Positions 33,026 to 44,253 of a DNA stretch of 64,000 bases are shown in pieces; position 1 is the first letter of the stretch; every line of letters begins with the position of its first letter. The position numbers and the translations under genes are program-made. The notes below the pieces were generated by a model that saw only the letters and a program-made list of their open reading frames with translations, was not told the origin of the DNA and searched no databases. Location: NCBI GenBank assembly GCA_022578965.1, contig MU400548.1, positions 62,001-126,000 on the forward strand, given 5' to 3'. The DNA is from Xylaria sp. FL1777 (lineage: Eukaryota > Ascomycota > Sordariomycetes > Xylariales > Xylariaceae).

Positions 33026-35851
33026 TCGTTGATCTTAGGATTTGGCTAGTAGAGAGCTGTAATTCTTATGTTGGTTGCTTAGCTGATTGAGTTATTGGGA
33101 CATTTCGATATGACCTGCTTGGAACAGTCAGATTGCTTGATGGGTTCCAAAGGCGACTTTTGCCGTTCAAAGGATATTCCGGTTATTAGATAGTTATTCC
33201 TTGAAGTGTCGTGGTATTAATGAAGGCCCCTCGACTATACGCTATTATACAAAGCTGAGCTCATAGCCTATTGTCAAGTCCTGGATCATCGGAAAGAGAG
33301 GCAAATCTCCTAGATCACTCTAGTGTTTGATGTTTCAGTGTCAAGAGCTAGAGTAGTGTGATGAGCTCGCTGAAAGTCCCCCGAAGTTCGAACCGTGGCT
33401 GTCGACTACTAGGCTTGATAGGTACTTTCTAGATACCCCCTTGCTTTCACTGTTGGTATCTCACCATAATGCTAATAGTGGCCACGTATGACGTGTATGT
33501 GTTATTTACTGTAGTGTTTAAGAGGAAGTTGATGGCCTTAGCGCGTGGTCCGAGGGTAGACTGCGTCCCGAGTCTGTTCGACATCTTTTGCATAACTTCA
33601 GATTTTGTCAAATTGAGGGGACGGAAGATGCTCAGCTCATAGTACGCTAACGCCTTGTAATGTACGAAATTTCTAGCCCTAATCGAGGGGTCGACAAGAT
33701 ATTCCGAGAACTAACACTAATATCTGAGCTCAAGTTCACTGCATGCTTGCTGTTGTAGTGTGGGAAAGTGGCATTGGGTTCGTTTCGCAAAACGCTACAT
33801 GTGTTGCAGCGCCTTGAGGACCAGTTCTTACTGGATCCCGCTACTCCGGATGCGATTAAAGCAATTGGTGATCTCTTTTTCTTCGCTTGGCCGAGCTTAT
33901 AGTCCCTTGTAAATATTCTGGTGTTATTAGTTGCTACTCATCGTTGACTGCTGGTTACTGTAAAGAAAGAAATGACCACACGACCCTAAACAGATTGTCT
34001 ATGCACGACGAAAATACCTCTTTACTAAACGAGGTAAGCTATGATCCTGGTTTTAGAGATAGAATGACTTCACTGTAGTCTATCTTCACAACTCGTTATT
34101 ACTTTAGTCAGTATAGGCTAGGTTAGCGCTGTTGTTTTCCCTAGCCATTACTCACATACTAGTATGATACTAGGTATATCTAACGAGGACTCTAAATTCC
34201 ACTGCATAAGTGCGCTGACGCCTACATAGCAGTATATCCCCTGCTAAAGGTCCAACGATCGGGCTCATCTAGTTTCGCATACGTTAAACTATGCCCCTGA
34301 GCTAAAAGTTGGGGTAGAGGGCCGCAAGCTAGCCGAGATCGACCCGTAAGGTTCCTGAAATCAATGGATCACATGCACCCATAAGATCTTTCTTGTATGT
34401 ATAGCACAATTCTTCTACTTAACAGGGGTTCAATGGCAAATGTGCTCTCGGAGTGGCGGATACGCCATCGAGGTGATTTTTATTATGATCTAGGAACTGT
34501 CTGCGGTGCCTCCCCACCTACCGTAGATGTCGATTGAATCAGATTCATCTCAGCCGGCAGCGATCATCGATTGATAATTCTATGATTACTATCGAGAACC
34601 TCCCAATATACTACACTATAACCCAAATATGCGATATCGGTATTATTGGATTCACGTTTCGTAGAATTACAGTTGAGTCATTTGATCGTAAGTTGTGCTA
34701 CGTGCCTTTGGGTTCTAGATGTTTATCGGTTCTCATAGGAGCTGTATATGCGTGGAAAGCCTGCTAATCCGCCTTGAGACTGCCAACACGACATGAAACT
34801 CCATCTCTCATGCACGCCACTTTTCGAAAATAGACTAATACGTAGGGCACACTACTACTGTAGGGATATGGCTTCTGGGATACCCAGTCTGAGCAGTTTT
34901 AAAGCGTTAAGATTGGGGCCCACACGCGACAACATAGCATTATTCTCACTCGGCCGTTTCCCAAAAGAAGAGATGGAGCCAGAAATATGCGTAGTATCGC
35001 GTTCGAGTGCAAAGGGCGTCATGTCGGGAGCAGGTTTAACCCCTCATACGGAAGCTTGGAGAAGGGAGTATTTTTGGAGGTATCCCTGCAATGCCATGCT
35101 TTATTGCCGAGTTTACAAGGATATCCCGCTTCTACACCATGCGTGTAGTGCATCTAGTAGGTTAGATTATTAATATCGGTGTCCCGGACTCTTTTGAGTT
35201 TCCTCAATTTTCTTAACTCCCCGACGCCGGCTCAAGGACAACAATAGTGAATCGAGTAGTTTAATCCTTATGCTTGTCCGGTTTGATACATCGTCTGGTG
35301 AATTTTGAAACCTTCATCCACAGCACGGTTAATATGAGTTAAACTAGCATTCAGAGTTGATTTTTTTTTTTTTATTTACGATAGGGAGATGTTTTCACAA
35401 GGTCTATCTAGGCACGACTCTGTTAATACTGGCCTATTAGAATATTAAATTCCAAATAGCATATTTGCGTACACTAGGTACTTACGCAGTATCTACTCGC
35501 AGATTGCATGGGTTTAAACAGAACCCTTGCTACCTAGGGTATATACACCAGAAGTTACAGTTACCGTTACCAAGCAATCACGGAAGCCGGGCTGAATTAC
35601 ATGTAATCTTACGTAGTACAACGGGATCTACACTAAGTACTGTGGCCTCCGACACTAGTCTCCTGCAATGGAGGGCTCGAACTCTTATCTAGCGTAAGCT
35701 AGGAGGATCTTACTAGAACTAACCTTTCCTGTACCTGAGTAACCTTACTACGTAGTTAGATTCTATGAGCTCGCCAAGCTAAGTTTCTTACCATAGTGGC
35801 CTTCGGCGCTTCGGGATAGGCATCGCGTACAGTCCTGTCTAATCATACGAC
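33026..35851. other. Gene-poor intergenic region with a possible relic
   Basis: 2.8 kb without a supported gene. Frames at 34534-34767 and 34793-35173 have no recognisable features. A 48-codon tail at 33759-33902 (separate entry) looks protein-like and follows an acceptor-like site. A poly-T run sits at 35361-35372. ACTAGGTACTTAC and related words occur at about 35472. Confidence 0.4.
33759..33902 (+). pseudogene. Possible terminal exon or relic of an unidentified gene
   Basis: After ACTAACACTAAT (branch-like, at about 33711-33722) and TTGTAG, the plus strand reads 47 codons and a stop, with normal composition: ..LGSFRKTLHVLQRLEDQFLL followed by DPATPDAIKAIGDLFFFAWP. No convincing upstream exon was found: two overlapping frames at 33520-33650 look partly protein-like but stop. 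It may be the end of a decayed gene. I do not recognise the family. Confidence 0.3.
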
Positions 35852-37862
35852 ATGGCCGGAACTCCAAGATCTTGCACTTCTTGCCGGCAGGCGAAAGTAG
35901 CCTGCGATGCCCGCAAGAAACCAAGCAACACGCCCTGTACCAGATGTTTTAAGAACCAACTCGAATGCCGATTTGACAAGAACTTCAAGAGGATACTAAC
36001 GCGAAAGTGAGTCTGTACTTCCCATCGGAGCCTTCCATGACGCAGCTCACATTATCGTCATGGGGCCAGGCTCACCGCCAGCCTCACTAACGAGCTTCAC
36101 CAGCTGCGCACGTCGCAAGAGGGCTCTGAGGTCAGGCGGGCCGAGCCGTCGCCGTTAGAAATCCAATTGCAGGAATCGGCGTCGCCCTCGTCGGTCCGTT
36201 TTCCGTTTCTGTTTACAAATGTCACGGAACCGCTTCCGGACTTTTCTATTGGAAATCTCATCATTCCTCCAAGAACAATAATTGAGTTGATTCAACAGTA
36301 TACTCACTCTTGCCCTCACTTCAAACTCACGACTACTAATCTTGACGAAGCTTCGGTTACCAATACCATGTTCATGCTCATTTCATCCAGCCTATCGAGT
36401 CGCTGGCGCACTTCTATTCGGCATCCCCATTGCTATTCTGGACCATCATTCTGCTTGCCTCTCATTACCACGTGGAGCACGGCAACTTGTATGAAAAACT
36501 ACTGTTGCCGCACGAGGAACTCTTGAGGCCGTTCTCAAACACCGCTATCCAGTCAATCCATGAGATCCACGCGCTCCTTCTTTTGTGCCTCTGGCCAATA
36601 CCGAGACGGGTAGAAGCGTCGAATCCGACATGGAACTATATTGGCCTTGCCGTCAATGCTTGTATGCGCTTGGACTTAAGCAGAGCTGCATCCCCAGACC
36701 CCATCGAACCACGGTCGAATACGCCTGGGCATGAGCGAAGGCCTGAGAAGATTAGCATACAGACACGGAGGCTGACATGGCTAGCATGCCTTGCGATCAG
36801 CACACAGTATGACCGCGACCGCATTGTCCAGATTATTAGTTGAATGCTAAAATTCTTTACAGAGAGTCTACGTTCTTGGGCTTTCTGCCTCCCCTGTCGT
36901 GCCGACCCCATCTGAAACACAGTCGCAGGGCAATAGACGAAATGAAAGAACACTTATTACCCGCTGCCAGGCCAAAGTTCGCTATCCACGAGATCATCTG
37001 TAATTATAGTCTCATTTTAGAAGAGGTCGATGGCTCTTCATCGCAGCTCTCACTCGTGGAGACTTTCGACCGCTCTCTTGATATTATTAGGCAGGCATAC
37101 TCGGCTGAATGGAATACCGATGTCGACGTGCTGCTACAATATGCGAAGTTGGACTTGAATGCAACAGCTCTTGTGCGAATGTTGTCGGAAAACAAAGAGG
37201 GACCTTGTACGCAATTTACCGAGATACAGACTCTGATTATTCAGGGATCAGAAGCCTCTTGGGGTATAATCAATGGCATGAAAACCATGATTAGCGAAGC
37301 TCTAGCCCCCGGGGGACAACCAGCTCATGTTGCTTGTTATCCAAGATTCTACTTCGCAATAATGTTTTTCGCAGCGGTTTTCATTTTTCGTACATCTTAT
37401 ATGCGACCGTCGACTAGTCGCGATGCTTCTATTGCAGGACTACTCGAGGTGTACAACCTGTACCGACTTTTCCCACATCACAAAGACATGGCGCACGGCG
37501 CAGATTTCATCCAACTTCTCCTCCGCCATTCGATTACAAACGAGCCTACATACATATCTTCGCCTATTGGCGGACTAACTACTACTAATCGACTCGGCGC
37601 CTCTATCGTATGGGACACTGTCGTGCACCTCACTCAGCTTCACGAGGAAAGGCTCCTTAGACAAGCGGATAACGAGCACCAAGAACCACGAATAACACAT
37701 AACACCTTGGTGGACTCTTCTACCGCTGCGCATAACACATCGGTAGAACCAGATGGACTACAACTCCAGGATACAGTAAATCTCGACTGGGCAGACATAA
37801 ATTTGCCCCTTCCTATCTTCGATATTTTCGGCCTTGAAGCTGGGGAGCATATTATGTGGTAA
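35852..37862 (+). CDS. Zn2Cys6 transcription factor with fungal-specific middle domain
   Basis: Proposed exons are 35852-36006, 36070-36355, 36391-36806 and 36863-37862, giving 618 residues. The N-terminus holds the binuclear cluster CTSCRQAKVACDARKK followed by PCTRCFKNQLEC, with C-x2-C-x6-C...C-x2-C-x6-C spacing, then a basic linker. The middle domain shows ELIQQYTHSCPHF, SPLLFWTIILLASHYHVE, ALLLLCLWPIP, WNYIGLAVNACMRLDL and TRRLTWLACLAISTQ. The C-terminus, ending FGLEAGEHIMW, resembles an acidic activation tail. It should be a nuclear DNA-binding regulator with unknown targets. The first and last introns are normal (63 and 56 nt). The second would be only 35 nt, so either it is a very short intron or the gene carries a frame defect there. 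Confidence 0.82.
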
Positions 37863-38338
37863 AGAAGAAGATAGCCATCCGTGTATTACTCCTGTCCCAG
37901 TGGCATCTCTTGAGAATGGAGAGAGCTCTAGCCATGAGTTGGTATTGCTTCCCACCCTGGAGCTGTCGGCTGTTGGCAAATGCTCAATTTGGCCTTGTTA
38001 GTATTTGTCATGATGCCATCCGCTCGTAGGAGCATGGAAATACCAGACTGTACTGCATAGACACATGTGAGACCATCTGAGTGGCTTGTAAATTAAATAA
38101 GATTAAATATAAGGGTATTATTGGCGTATCAGTTCAAACCTATGAACACCAGTGGTCATAAAGTACCTATATGAGTAGACGTCTTGACTTAACAAGCTAT
38201 TCAGGAATTTCAAGGCTACATGATTATACAACTAAATCTTCCAGAGAACGGGATTAACAGCTAAGTAATGCCTCGGAAGCATCTATCAAGATTGCTGATT
38301 GGATGACCTAGTGTAGAAATGGGTCGAAACACTAGCAT
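37863..38338. terminator. Convergent 3' region, regulator / bicupin
   Basis: 476 bases between two converging stop codons, so it should contain both 3' untranslated regions and polyadenylation sites. AATAAG and AAATATAAG words occur at 38096-38112. No coding frame is supported. Confidence 0.4.
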
Positions 38339-40008
38339 CTAACGGTCCTTGATCAAAAGCTGCTTCTCTTTTACGAGATTCTGCGCGACATCGAGCGGGA
38401 TCTTAAGAGTGTTGGCGACGATATCAGCAGGGGTAAGCGCGAGCCACTGCGTCAGCGAGATGTCTTCGACGCGGTCGCTCTTGTAGATCTCGATCCAGAC
38501 GAGATCCTCCGTTTCGGAGGTATTCTCGATATAGTGACCTATTCACATGAAGGCCCTCAGTCAGCGGCTTCAGTCTCTCGGAGCAAAGGACTACGATAGG
38601 CTAAGAATGGCGGCGGTGTGTATGTTTGTGGCGGGTAAAAGGCCAGTCTGACTTACCGCTGTTGGTGGGGAATACGCCTGTGTCGCCAGCCCGGAAGTCG
38701 AATGTTCGCGCCGCAGCGTTGCCTATGAAGACAGTCGCGCGTCCTTGGCCCTTATGGAAGTACAGCCACTCTTCAGCCTATTAGACGGGCAAATGACCCG
38801 TTTCGTTAGCCACGTCAAATTCTCGAAACATAGCTCCTGCGCAAGGATAGGACCGCATACATTAGGATGCCAATGTAACTCCCGGAGCGCACCTGGAGAA
38901 AGTGTGACGACCGACGCTGCGATGGTCGTGGCGACGGGAAACGTTGTGCTGTCAACAATTCTTAAGGTGCCCCCTCCACCAGGCACGTCCTCGAGTGGAT
39001 GGTCCTTAGCAAAGTAGGCGAATGACGCATTTCCCTTGAGCGGGCCATTGCCGCCCGTTACGTCGTGCGGGTCGAGAGTGGCGTTGAGGATGTAGGGATT
39101 AGGGGAGGGCACGTTGCCGAACACGGACTCAGGAAGGCCGAAATTCTTAGCTAGGACAGACTTAGGGGTGTGCGTAATCCAGTCGTCTACATTAAAGGTT
39201 GTGCTAGTTTTGGTGATAGAGCGCATCAGCATTCAGCTCTTAGAAGAAGTTAAAAGGAATAAGCAATAGGGGTATGGAGTGGAAGCCTACCCAACCGCGT
39301 CGAAGTTTCCGTCATCGAATATGAGCAAGAATTCGTTGTCGTCTTCGAGACCCTGCACTGTATGTGCGATACCTTTAGGGAAGTACCAGATATCGCCCTC
39401 CTCGATCGTGGCTAGTTCGAACTGCCCGTCCTGGTTGACGGCAGTAACTATAAGCGAGCCTGAATACAAATAGCCCCATTCAGCCTATTGGCACCAGAGT
39501 CGCGGTTAGCACGATATTTGGGTTGTGCAAGTGAACGATGAAATATCGGGGCCGACGTACGACACGATGCCAGTGAAGCTCGCGGATTGAGCCCTTGGTT
39601 AAATGCTGCTGCGCTCCCGCGATATCATGGCTACTGGGCAAGTCGGTAATTACTGACTCGCGTACCCAGCCACCATTCAGGATTCTCGTTTTGGAGTCAG
39701 AGAAGCTCCATTTGAGGTTTGGGACCACGCCATTATCGGTGCTCTGCTGCCCGAGGTTGTCAGGGTTCTGTAGGTCAATCTGGTGATTCGTGCCGCCTGT
39801 GGATTACGAAATTGTCAATCCTGAGCTCCCATGGGTTTGGATCTAGGAGCAGAATAGTGAAATACATACCAAGTATCGGAGCTCCTTTGCCATTGCCGTC
39901 CACAGGCTCGCCGTCCCCAAAGCCGCCGCCACTCTGACGACGTTCAATGGCCGTGGCGCTTGCGCAGCTTGCCGCGAGGAAGGCAGACGAGACCTGGAGA
40001 AGCTTCAT
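38339..40008 (-). CDS. Secreted oxalate-decarboxylase-like bicupin
   Basis: Six exons on the minus strand, 40008-39870, 39796-39561, 39484-39291, 39203-38861, 38777-38657 and 38538-38339, give 410 residues. The start [20 protein letters not shown] is a signal peptide. Cupin 1 has the metal motif ELHWHRVAEWGYLY with the later [10 protein letters not shown] histidine. Cupin 2 has ELHWHPNAEEWLYF with TNSGHYIEN. Spacing and [18 protein letters not shown] match oxalate decarboxylase-type bicupins, which bind manganese and split oxalate to formate and CO2. The lid segment before that block reads DAVGT, without the glutamate needed by well-studied decarboxylases, so activity may be altered. All five introns are GT-AG and phase-consistent. 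It is convergent with the Zn2Cys6 gene. Confidence 0.9.
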
Positions 40009-41019
40009 CGTGAATAAGAGAGCTGATTGGTCTCAATGCAACAAAGAGCACGCGGACACGATCAACTAAGGGACGAAGTCTCCTGGGTAACGCAAGCTTT
40101 TTGTATTCTTTCCCTCTTCCCACAACACTCTGCTGCTATCCTACCATTGTCAAGCCCCCTTGGCCAAAAAGGTAAGCGAGCTTACCCAAATGAAAGAACA
40201 TTGCGTGCGTGACAACGACATATTAGTCACAATTACAACGATTCGCAAGCTCGCCGTGCAGTACAATTTCGCGTCATGCTCCAAAAACGCGAACGCCTCG
40301 TGCGGGGAGTGGTCGCCTGTAACCAGACCTTCTGAGTGATTAGCCAAAAGACATCATATAAATAAAAATAACGTCATGGCTTGGCACGGTCTGGGGCATG
40401 ATAGCATCACCAGCTTTGCTGTTATATATGGTAGGAGTCGGAATGCTGGGCTAGTGTTGATGAGGAGATGCTTAATTGCAGTAGTGTACAGGCCTGCTGC
40501 TTAGTATGTACTACTTCCATGGCTCTGCAGATCGTCACGCAATTGCGAATTGAATTGTGCAAGTATGTGAGGTTCGTGTAGGCGAAACTGGAGTATTGCG
40601 TCCAAAATGACATCAAATTCAGAGCAAATGAGCAGGAGTTATATGGCATCGTAGTGGAAGGTTCCGCATTGATGTATAGGTAGTATCGAAATTCCACGAC
40701 AATTGTACCATAAAGCACGTGTAGTGCCTGATTTGGCAGTAGATATCCGGAGGTAGCATAGCATTGCATACAAAAGTATGGCCCGCCGAAATGCTGACTT
40801 TGCTGACTTTGCATATTACCCTGGCAGACCGTCCGTTATGGACCCCTGAATCTAAATTGCACAACATGGCGAATTTCTCCGCGGCTCGTGAGATAACTTC
40901 CTCATTCGGTTTGTATTTATACCTGCTGCGACTGCATCCGAGCAAGGAGTTATCTAATAAAGCACAAGGTTCAGATCTAATATGAAATCGTAACATCATT
41001 ACTTATCGCTTATACAGCA
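40009..41019. other. Intergenic, upstream of bicupin and downstream of MET10
   Basis: About 1 kb. The part near 40009-40300 should hold the bicupin promoter (read on the minus strand) and the part near 41000 the MET10 3' end. Overlapping short frames on both strands (40422-40999) have no domain features. No TATA box could be assigned with confidence. Confidence 0.35.
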
Positions 41020-44000
41020 CTAGTAGACCTCGAGCACGTAGCGTCCATCCTCCTTGAGCCTATCGATCTCCTTCTTGGGGTCGACCTTACGACCACTCAT
41101 CTTGGCCTCAACGGCAATAGCTTCTTTCAGCACATCCGTGACATCGGGTACAGGCCACGTGGGCCCGCACAGATAAAATGAGCCCTCCTTCTTAATGTAT
41201 GCGCTTACGATGTCATTCATGGTCTGGCGCATCCGATCCTGGATATAAATCTTTTGAGGCTGATCACGCGAGAAGGCAGCACCTAGGAGCGTAATGACAC
41301 CTGCATCGAGATAAGCCTCCCATTCCTCGCCGTAAAGGTACTCTTCACGCTGGTGGCGTGAGCCAAGGTAAAGCAAGATAGCACCGATCTCCTTGCCTTG
41401 TGCTTTCTGCATCGCACGATACTGGACAAAGGCACGGAAAGGTGCCAAACCAGTACCGAGACCAGCCATGATGAGGGGGGCGTCATCGCGAGTGGGTAAC
41501 TTCATGACTGAAGGCTTCACGGATACGGTAACGGCGGCACCAACAGGTAAGCGGCTCAAGTAACGTGTAGCTTGACCATAACGAGTTCTTCCTTTGGTAT
41601 CAACCCAATCCACGACGACAATCATAAGAGCAACAGCGTTGGGCGTTACCGCTTGGGCAGAGGCGATAGAGTATTCACGGCGCTTCAAGGGGCCAACCAA
41701 CCGGACAAGCTCCGGAAAACTAGGGCGTGCAGACTTGAACTCTTCTAGGATATCAGCGAAAGTGACTGTGTCGACCTCAGAGCGGCGCTTGAACTCTTCG
41801 GCGCCTTCCTGGGCACCTAATGAAGCTAGCTTCTTCCTCTCCAAGTCGTCGGTAGCATATTCGGCCAGCGACTCGTAGAACCGTTTCGGTGGCTTGCCAA
41901 AGATGTCGATACCCTGGGTCAATGTCTGGTATACAGTTCGGGTCTCGGCAATGGTGGGGTTCTCACGGGAGGGTACTTGTATGAGATCACCTGCATTCAA
42001 CCCGTATGATTCAATAAATTCGAGGACTAGCTCCGGATCGTTCTCAGCATGGATGCCGAGAGCCTCTCCGATCTTGTACGTGAGGTCCGAGTTACCGAGG
42101 TCAAACTCAATGTGGAAGATGTTCCGGTCGTAGGTAGAGGGCGTGAGTCTACGGTTCTCCTTGACATGGATAGTGTATGTCTGAACTGATTGATCAGGTC
42201 GAAGATTGATGCTGGTGGAGTAGGCTTCTTTGAAGACAAGACCCTTGGCAGCAGCTTCCCACCCATTCAGTTGGAACTCCGGTTCTGTTTCCTCCTTGTC
42301 AAATGGAACGAAGCTATTAGTTTTCAAAAGTTTGACGGCTTCGCTTGGGGCGTCGCTCAAACCCTCTGCCCAGGACTCGGGAGCATCGATTTGCTTCAAG
42401 CACTTATCAACGGCATCGACGCACTCCTCCACTTTGATACCATTGCCTTCTAATTCAGATAGCTTCTGAAAGGTATCATGCTTCGTGTCAAGCTTTGCGA
42501 GCTTGAGGAAGCTTAGTTCGAGCAATAACCGAGTAGCGTCACTGTCGGCTTCAAAAGCCGGCGAGAGAGCGGTGTCCAAAACGAAAAGGTCTATGCCCCT
42601 CTTCTGGACATCGCGGCGTACAGACTCGGGGATTCTCTTCTCAATCTCCTCATCCTTGAAGTTGGGTAGCCGTAGAAGCAGTTTGCCGCCGTTTTTGACG
42701 CTCTGTGAGATGGCAAAGTCCTTCAAAAGCTTTTCGTCGCCAACAACGACAACGTTAGCTTCCTCGGCTGGGTAAGGTGCGTCAATGGTCTTCTGTGAAG
42801 ACCGAAGGTCCGCTCTTACAACTCCACCCAGCACTAGGTTGTCGTGTGACTCGCCCAGGTAGATATTGCTATTGTAATCCTGAGAGAGCAGATTACCCAC
42901 AACCGTAGGGGCAAGAAGCGCTGTTGAATTATCGGTGTCCCAGAATATGTATTGATCCACGCTTTCCAGATGAGGTAGGTGAATTTTCGACTCTGTCGTC
43001 GTTTTGCTTGCACTCCCCGAGATGATTGCCCCAATACTTGTAGGAGTCAGGACTTGCGAAGCCGCATACTTCACGTCAACTACCGCCGGTATTGATGCCC
43101 ATTTAGGGGAGAAAGAAACTGCAGTTAAAACGTCCGAATATAAAATCGATTGTACTGAGCTGTCAGAGACAGCGCTTTCATTGGTCACTTGTCCCAAGAC
43201 TTCGATCCTCTGAACGGAGGTGGGAAGAACCTTGATAAAAGCTTCTTCGATGAATGGGCGGTAAATGCGGACACTAACTACGCCAATCTTAACTCCGTCA
43301 GCAGCCAGTTTCGAGACAACTTGCTTGGCAAGCTGAGCTTCTACACTGCCAAAAACGACGAAGACGGTATCGGGCGAGTCGTGACCAGCATATTCAAAAG
43401 GCTCGTACTCAGTACCAAGCTCGCCGTTGAATGCCTGGAGCAGCTCAAAAACCTTACCAGCGCTATCAAGGCGGGCATTGAGGCTGTCAGCAGACTGGGA
43501 CAACTTGTTGAAAATTTCCGCAATGCCAGACTGGCTAAGGGCGTCGATAACTCGTAGTGTCTCGCGAGATGTACGGACACCATCGTACACATGTAGTGTC
43601 GGGACAACCTTGGCTATTAAGGTAGCGAGCAAAGACATGTGTTGAGACTCGTAAGCAGATGCACTCGACACTAGAGCTAGGCCAAGCTCCTCAGCTATCT
43701 GCAGGGCGCTGCCATATTCAGCAACAAGGCCACTATCCGAGACATAGTCTACGGCAGCCACATGTGCAACAAACGGACTGGAGACCCCGTATAGCAGAGA
43801 CAACTGATCCAAGGCCGACCGCAAATGACGCAAACTTAGAGAGGGTGCTAATAGAGTTTGCGGGATATGGCGCTTGCTTAGGTCAAAATCCTTGGAGAAG
43901 ATATAGCCCAGCGCAAAGGCACCAGCGCCAGTGCGAGTCTGCAGCGGTAGGACAGCAGTTGTATAACCGTGGATATTCTTATCTTGACGCGAAGCCCAGT

Positions 44001-44253
44001 CTTTTACAGCGACATCCAAGTCGAAAGTCTCCGGAGAGTAGGAGAAGATTTTGTCGGACAAGGCATAAGCAACCTGCTGAACGAGCAATTGGCCAGTGAC
44101 ATAAGTAGGGCCAGATATCGAGGACAGCGGTACAGCTTGTCCAAAGGGCAAATTCGCGGACTGCTTGGTGAATTCGGCGACTCTTGTATGAGATTCAGGC
44201 ACCGTGATCTGGCCAGCGAGACCACCAGCACTCTCAGCTTGTTTCAACTGCAT
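41020..44253 (-). CDS. MET10: Assimilatory sulfite reductase (NADPH) flavoprotein subunit
   Basis: One uninterrupted frame of 1077 residues from ATG 44253, the length expected for the fungal alpha subunit. The N-terminal half resembles the gamma/alpha region of pyruvate:ferredoxin oxidoreductases (PFIEEAFIKVLP, GAGAFALGYIF, VDYVSDSGLVAEYG). The C-terminal half is the FAD/NADPH reductase: YTIHVKENRRLTPSTYDRN, the FAD motif RREYSIASAQ, the NADPH motifs GLGTGLAPFRAFVQYRAMQ and LYLGSRHQREEYLY, YLCGPTWPVPDV, and the end DGRYVLEVY. With the sirohaem subunit it reduces sulfite to sulfide for cysteine and methionine synthesis in the cytosol. No introns. The initiator is the first ATG, giving MQLKQAESAGG. 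Confidence 0.95.
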   Translation of the reverse strand: MQLKQAESAGGLAGQITVPESHTRVAEFTKQSANLPFGQAVPLSSISGPTYVTGQLLVQQVAYALSDKIFSYSPETFDLDVAVKDWASRQDKNIHGYTTAVLPLQTRTGAGAFALGYIFSKDFDLSKRHIPQTLLAPSLSLRHLRSALDQLSLLYGVSSPFVAHVAAVDYVSDSGLVAEYGSALQIAEELGLALVSSASAYESQHMSLLATLIAKVVPTLHVYDGVRTSRETLRVIDALSQSGIAEIFNKLSQSADSLNARLDSAGKVFELLQAFNGELGTEYEPFEYAGHDSPDTVFVVFGSVEAQLAKQVVSKLAADGVKIGVVSVRIYRPFIEEAFIKVLPTSVQRIEVLGQVTNESAVSDSSVQSILYSDVLTAVSFSPKWASIPAVVDVKYAASQVLTPTSIGAIISGSASKTTTESKIHLPHLESVDQYIFWDTDNSTALLAPTVVGNLLSQDYNSNIYLGESHDNLVLGGVVRADLRSSQKTIDAPYPAEEANVVVVGDEKLLKDFAISQSVKNGGKLLLRLPNFKDEEIEKRIPESVRRDVQKRGIDLFVLDTALSPAFEADSDATRLLLELSFLKLAKLDTKHDTFQKLSELEGNGIKVEECVDAVDKCLKQIDAPESWAEGLSDAPSEAVKLLKTNSFVPFDKEETEPEFQLNGWEAAAKGLVFKEAYSTSINLRPDQSVQTYTIHVKENRRLTPSTYDRNIFHIEFDLGNSDLTYKIGEALGIHAENDPELVLEFIESYGLNAGDLIQVPSRENPTIAETRTVYQTLTQGIDIFGKPPKRFYESLAEYATDDLERKKLASLGAQEGAEEFKRRSEVDTVTFADILEEFKSARPSFPELVRLVGPLKRREYSIASAQAVTPNAVALMIVVVDWVDTKGRTRYGQATRYLSRLPVGAAVTVSVKPSVMKLPTRDDAPLIMAGLGTGLAPFRAFVQYRAMQKAQGKEIGAILLYLGSRHQREEYLYGEEWEAYLDAGVITLLGAAFSRDQPQKIYIQDRMRQTMNDIVSAYIKKEGSFYLCGPTWPVPDVTDVLKEAIAVEAKMSGRKVDPKKEIDRLKEDGRYVLEVY

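Noticed and set aside
33360..33410. Possible second tRNA (GTTCGAACC at about 33387)
   Set aside because: The T-loop-like word is present, but no acceptor stem, D arm or anticodon arm can be formed around it.
34793..35173. 126-codon plus-strand frame
   Set aside because: No domain, signal or splice support. Similar random frames fill this gap on both strands.
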